A DNA stretch of 7,625 bases from Chitinophagaceae bacterium (lineage in GTDB: Bacteria > Bacteroidota > Bacteroidia > Chitinophagales > Chitinophagaceae). This document shows positions 5,604 through 7,625 of the stretch, in pieces. The DNA is taken from assembly GCA_025963615.1 (NCBI GenBank), contig JAOQAL010000616.1, positions 1-7,625 of the forward strand, written 5' to 3'. How positions within the stretch are numbered: position 1 is the stretch's first letter; every line of letters begins with the position of its first letter. The notes under the pieces are model-generated. The model worked only from the letters and a program-made list of their open reading frames with translations, was not told the DNA's origin and did not search any database. The translations under genes were made by a program, and so were the position numbers.

Positions 5604-7028
5604 TTAAAGGTCTTTTAAAATTCTTAATTCCTTTGGATAATAATTGTTGGTACGGTTAGTCAAAACCTTCACCCAGCCCAGATTGTAGCCTTGGTAAGTA
5701 ACCAACGCCCAACCCGTTTCTTTGGATGAGGATGTAAATTCTTTCCGTTTAAGATATTGAATAGCGGCCTCGTAATCCAGTTCCGTCCGCGGTATCGTTT
5801 CATTCACCAAACCACTCATAGCCAACGAATGTGCCGGAGCCAACGCATCATGGAAAATTTCGCCAACAATAATGCCAGAATACTGCACGCGAAGTGTTGT
5901 GAGTAAGATAGTAACATCTTCAGCCAACAGTTGCGGAATAGCATATACCAGGTTATTTTTTTGGATAAACAGGTGCCGGTCGCCCGGGATCCATTTTTGA
6001 ATAAGGGTTGTTTCTTTTTTATTGGCCAGTTCCGGTTTATATTTTGAGTGAGAAGAAAATTTCCCTTCTCCTTCTGTTTTACGGAAGCAACTTAAAAAAA
6101 ACCCTTCTCCTTTTACATTATAAGGCCAGAACCTGTAACCAGAAGCTTTATGTTTATCAGAAACCGTCTCAATGATTCCCCAATCCTTATCCATTGAAAG
6201 GGGGCAGTTAGCAACAGGCAGTTGGTCATGTATCCAATCCAGCATTTCTTCATCTTCCTTTTTTGAATAGGAACAGGTAGAATAAATTAAAACGCCCCCT
6301 TCCTTTAATGAAGGCCAGGAATCAGCCAGTATCCTTTGCTGCCGCTGGCTGCACAAGGCCACATTATTAATACTCCATTCATCAATCGCCTCTTCGTCCC
6401 GACGGAATAAACCACTGCCGCTGCAGGGCGCATCTATTACGATTACATCAAAATAACCTGGCAACCTTGAAAAATCTTTGGGATCATTATTTGTTATCAC
6501 TACATTATCGCAACCCCACTTGATACTATTATCCTTTAAAATATTAGCCCTTGATTTTATCACTTCATTACTCACCAGCAGACTATCCCTTGTCAATAAT
6601 GATTGAATATGGGTTGTCTTCCCACCGGGAGCGGCACAAAGGTCCAGTACCCTTAAGGGCTGCGATAAATCTACGGTTTGTTTTAATGCCTGCTCCAGGA
6701 ACATGCTGCTGGCTTCCTGCACATAATAGCAACCTGCGTGAAAGAAGGGGTCAAATGTAAAGGAAGGACGTTTAGAAAGATAATACCCGTAGGAGGTCCA
6801 CGGGACCCGCGCGTCTATTGGGACCCGGTAGTTACCAGGTGATGACCCGCTGCCTACCGGCAAATGAATTTCTCTAACCGGTAATTCATCAGGGCCTATT
6901 GGCAGTTTGGAAGGATTAAAACGAACTGAAGTCACTTGCTCACCAGATGCATGTACCCTTTCAAAAGTTTCCTTATCGAAACCTTCTATACCGGCAAGAG
7001 AATTCAATAACGCTTCAGGTAATTGCAT
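5604..7028 (-). CDS. rsmF: RsmF-like rRNA (cytosine-C5) methyltransferase, NOL1/NOP2/Sun family
   Basis: SAM-dependent enzyme that methylates C5 of a cytosine in ribosomal RNA, in the cytoplasm. It has 474 residues, close to E. coli RsmF (YebU, 479). The N-terminal RNA-binding part (1-90) includes VTSVRFNPSK (32-41) and the family block PSFTFDPFFHAGCYYVQEASSMFLE (88-112). The Rossmann core has the SAM loop LDLCAAPGGKTTH (128-140), motif IV DAPCSGSGLFRRDE (199-212) with C202, and motif VI YSTCSYSKKEDE (249-260) with nucleophile C252; both cysteines needed by m5C enzymes are present. The tail (about 340-474) matches the RsmF-type C-terminal extension with a PUA-like end (PAHSLAMSG at 398-406, GWALVTYQGYNLGWVKV at 439-455). 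The family is sure; the exact target (C1407 of 16S in E. coli) is inferred. A repeat-filled 219-bp gap lies upstream, and no clear promoter was recognised there. Confidence 0.92.
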   Translation of the reverse strand: MQLPEALLNSLAGIEGFDKETFERVHASGEQVTSVRFNPSKLPIGPDELPVREIHLPVGSGSSPGNYRVPIDARVPWTSYGYYLSKRPSFTFDPFFHAGCYYVQEASSMFLEQALKQTVDLSQPLRVLDLCAAPGGKTTHIQSLLTRDSLLVSNEVIKSRANILKDNSIKWGCDNVVITNNDPKDFSRLPGYFDVIVIDAPCSGSGLFRRDEEAIDEWSINNVALCSQRQQRILADSWPSLKEGGVLIYSTCSYSKKEDEEMLDWIHDQLPVANCPLSMDKDWGIIETVSDKHKASGYRFWPYNVKGEGFFLSCFRKTEGEGKFSSHSKYKPELANKKETTLIQKWIPGDRHLFIQKNNLVYAIPQLLAEDVTILLTTLRVQYSGIIVGEIFHDALAPAHSLAMSGLVNETIPRTELDYEAAIQYLKRKEFTSSSKETGWALVTYQGYNLGWVKVLTNRTNNYYPKELRILKDL

Positions 7029-7097
7029 AGGTTAAAACTATAAACTATAATCCAATCTGCGCCGTAAGACCTAATCTGAACAATACATGAAGCGCTT

Positions 7098-7132
7098 AAG
7101 TTTGCATCCTGCAACTCGCAGCTTGCAGCTTG
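7098..7132. repeat. Array of 7-bp units related to CAAGCTG
   Basis: Read on the minus strand, the bases fall into five consecutive heptamers in register: CAAGCTG, CAAGCTG, CGAGTTG, CAGGATG, CAAACTT (7132 to 7098). They share the YRAGCTN pattern with the heptamers inside the 60-bp repeat that begins at 7131, so this is probably a decayed extension of the same element. It is non-coding; the ATG of the methyltransferase lies 70 bases further downstream. Confidence 0.6.
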
Positions 7133-7240
7133 CACTATCCAGAAAGTCTCGAAGCTCATAGCCCGTAGCTCGCAGCTTGCCGCATAAAGCTGCACTATCC
7201 AGAAAGTCTCGAAGCTCATAGCTCGTAGCTCGCAGCTTGC
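7131..7240. repeat. 60-bp direct tandem repeat, about 1.8 copies, built of heptamers
   Basis: Bases 7131-7180 and 7191-7240 are identical except at one position (C at 7163, T at 7223): 49 of 50 match, with a 60-bp period; 7181-7190 is the rest of unit one. On the minus strand each unit contains CAAGCTG, CGAGCTA, CGRGCTA, TGAGCTT, CGAGACT in perfect 7-bp register, followed by a non-heptameric stretch ending TAGTGCA. GCAGCTT (7172-7178) and AAGCTGC (7187-7193) form a 7-bp inverted repeat across the unit junction. The repeat fills most of the gap between the M28 peptidase gene and the methyltransferase gene. The near identity of the copies points to recent duplication. No role can be assigned. 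Confidence 0.85.
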
Positions 7241-7247
7241 GCTTGCC

Positions 7248-7625
7248 TTACCTCAACAACTTATTAGCCGCCTGAACCTGTTGTGTATAGCCTTGTAAGG
7301 TTTTCGCTACGATCTCAATGTTATCCTGTGCTTCTTTCCAGTTCCGTTCTTCAATGCCTTCCCGGATACCGGGCAATGTCTTTACTCCATAACCGGTGTA
7401 ATAACCCGGCGCATAAATCTGGTGACGGTACCAGTTTCTTCTTGGTAATCCATTCGGCTGCGTTAGATTTCTTTCAGCCTTATATAAAATCATGTTTAAC
7501 TGGTTGCGCTTTTCAGCAGGAAGCCCTGTGGCTTTGCTATACAATTTCCGGAATTCTTCACTCGCTGCCTTCAATAGCATCAGCTCATTTTCCAGGCTAC
7601 TAAAGTTGAGATAGGGGACTTCTTC
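7248..7625 (-). CDS. C-terminal end of glutamate carboxypeptidase II-like M28 peptidase, cut by window edge
   Basis: The reading frame enters open from base 7625 and ends at TAA (7250-7248), giving 125 residues. The ATG at 7580 is internal: the 15 codons before it encode EEVPYLNFSSLENEL, which continues the domain. The segment matches the transferrin-receptor-like dimerisation domain (TFR_dimer, PF04253) that ends M28B peptidases such as human GCPII/PSMA: a helix around SLENELMLLKAASEEFRKLYS, then QPNGLPRRNWYRHQIYAPGYYTGYGVKTLPGIREGIE, where RNWYRHQIYAP is the family hallmark, and a closing helix WKEAQDNIEIVAKTLQGY. The zinc site and any signal peptide lie outside the window. Relatives cleave C-terminal glutamate or other dipeptide ends, and bacterial ones are usually exported; the substrate is not predictable from this part. 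It is on the same strand as the methyltransferase gene, separated by the heptamer repeat region. Confidence 0.9.
   Translation of the reverse strand, partial: EEVPYLNFSSLENELMLLKAASEEFRKLYSKATGLPAEKRNQLNMILYKAERNLTQPNGLPRRNWYRHQIYAPGYYTGYGVKTLPGIREGIEERNWKEAQDNIEIVAKTLQGYTQQVQAANKLLR

Noticed and set aside
7004..7219. A 71-codon minus-strand open frame overlapping the methyltransferase start
   Set aside because: It runs through the 60-bp repeat, so its peptide merely repeats MSFETFWIVQ; it overlaps a secure gene start and resembles no known protein.
7098..7246. CRISPR array
   Set aside because: The units are directly contiguous with no unique spacers, and the internal structure is a 7-bp microrepeat.

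Overview
The window looks like a piece of a Bacteroidota chromosome, most likely from the Chitinophagaceae or a close relative. This is inferred from four things: protein styles (Fmt with the AFRMLPE...W and SLLPQYRGAAPINWAVING blocks, LysM plus RlpA-like fusion, NamZ lipoprotein, DUF1080-type secreted protein), start codons without Shine-Dalgarno sequences and with A/T-rich leaders, near matches to the Bacteroidota -7 box TAnnTTTG, and GC-rich or heptameric intergenic repeats. No species can be named from the sequence alone.

Layout. Bases 1-604 (minus) hold the N-terminal half of peptidase T, cut by the left edge. Upstream of it on the same strand is a SlyD-like FKBP prolyl isomerase (748-1203, minus); between them lie a GC-rich palindromic element (675-728) and a hairpin plus U-tract that should end FKBP transcription just before pepT. 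A 280-bp divergent spacer (1204-1483) separates FKBP from a plus-strand run of three genes: a lipoprotein of the NamZ (DUF1343) exo-muramidase family, methionyl-tRNA formyltransferase, and a secreted 3-keto-disaccharide hydrolase/DUF1080 protein (1484-4564). They are tightly packed and probably co-transcribed. Convergent to these are two minus-strand genes: a secreted LysM protein with an RlpA-like C-terminal domain (4588-5562) and an RsmF-type rRNA cytosine-C5 methyltransferase (5604-7028). The right end (7248-7625, minus) is the C-terminal dimerisation domain of a glutamate carboxypeptidase II-like M28 peptidase, cut by the right edge. The 219-bp gap before the methyltransferase is largely filled by a 60-bp tandem repeat that is itself built from 7-bp units.

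How the genes fit together. Most are ordinary housekeeping or envelope genes: peptide breakdown (PepT, M28), protein folding (FKBP), translation (Fmt, RsmF-like) and cell wall turnover or sugar scavenging (NamZ, LysM/RlpA-like, DUF1080). There is no sign of a mobile element, CRISPR array, defence island, tRNA or rRNA. I do not see a convincing new multi-gene system. The least ordinary signals are the heptamer-built repeat at 7098-7246, the palindromic element at 675-728, and the placing of fmt between two secreted carbohydrate-active proteins.
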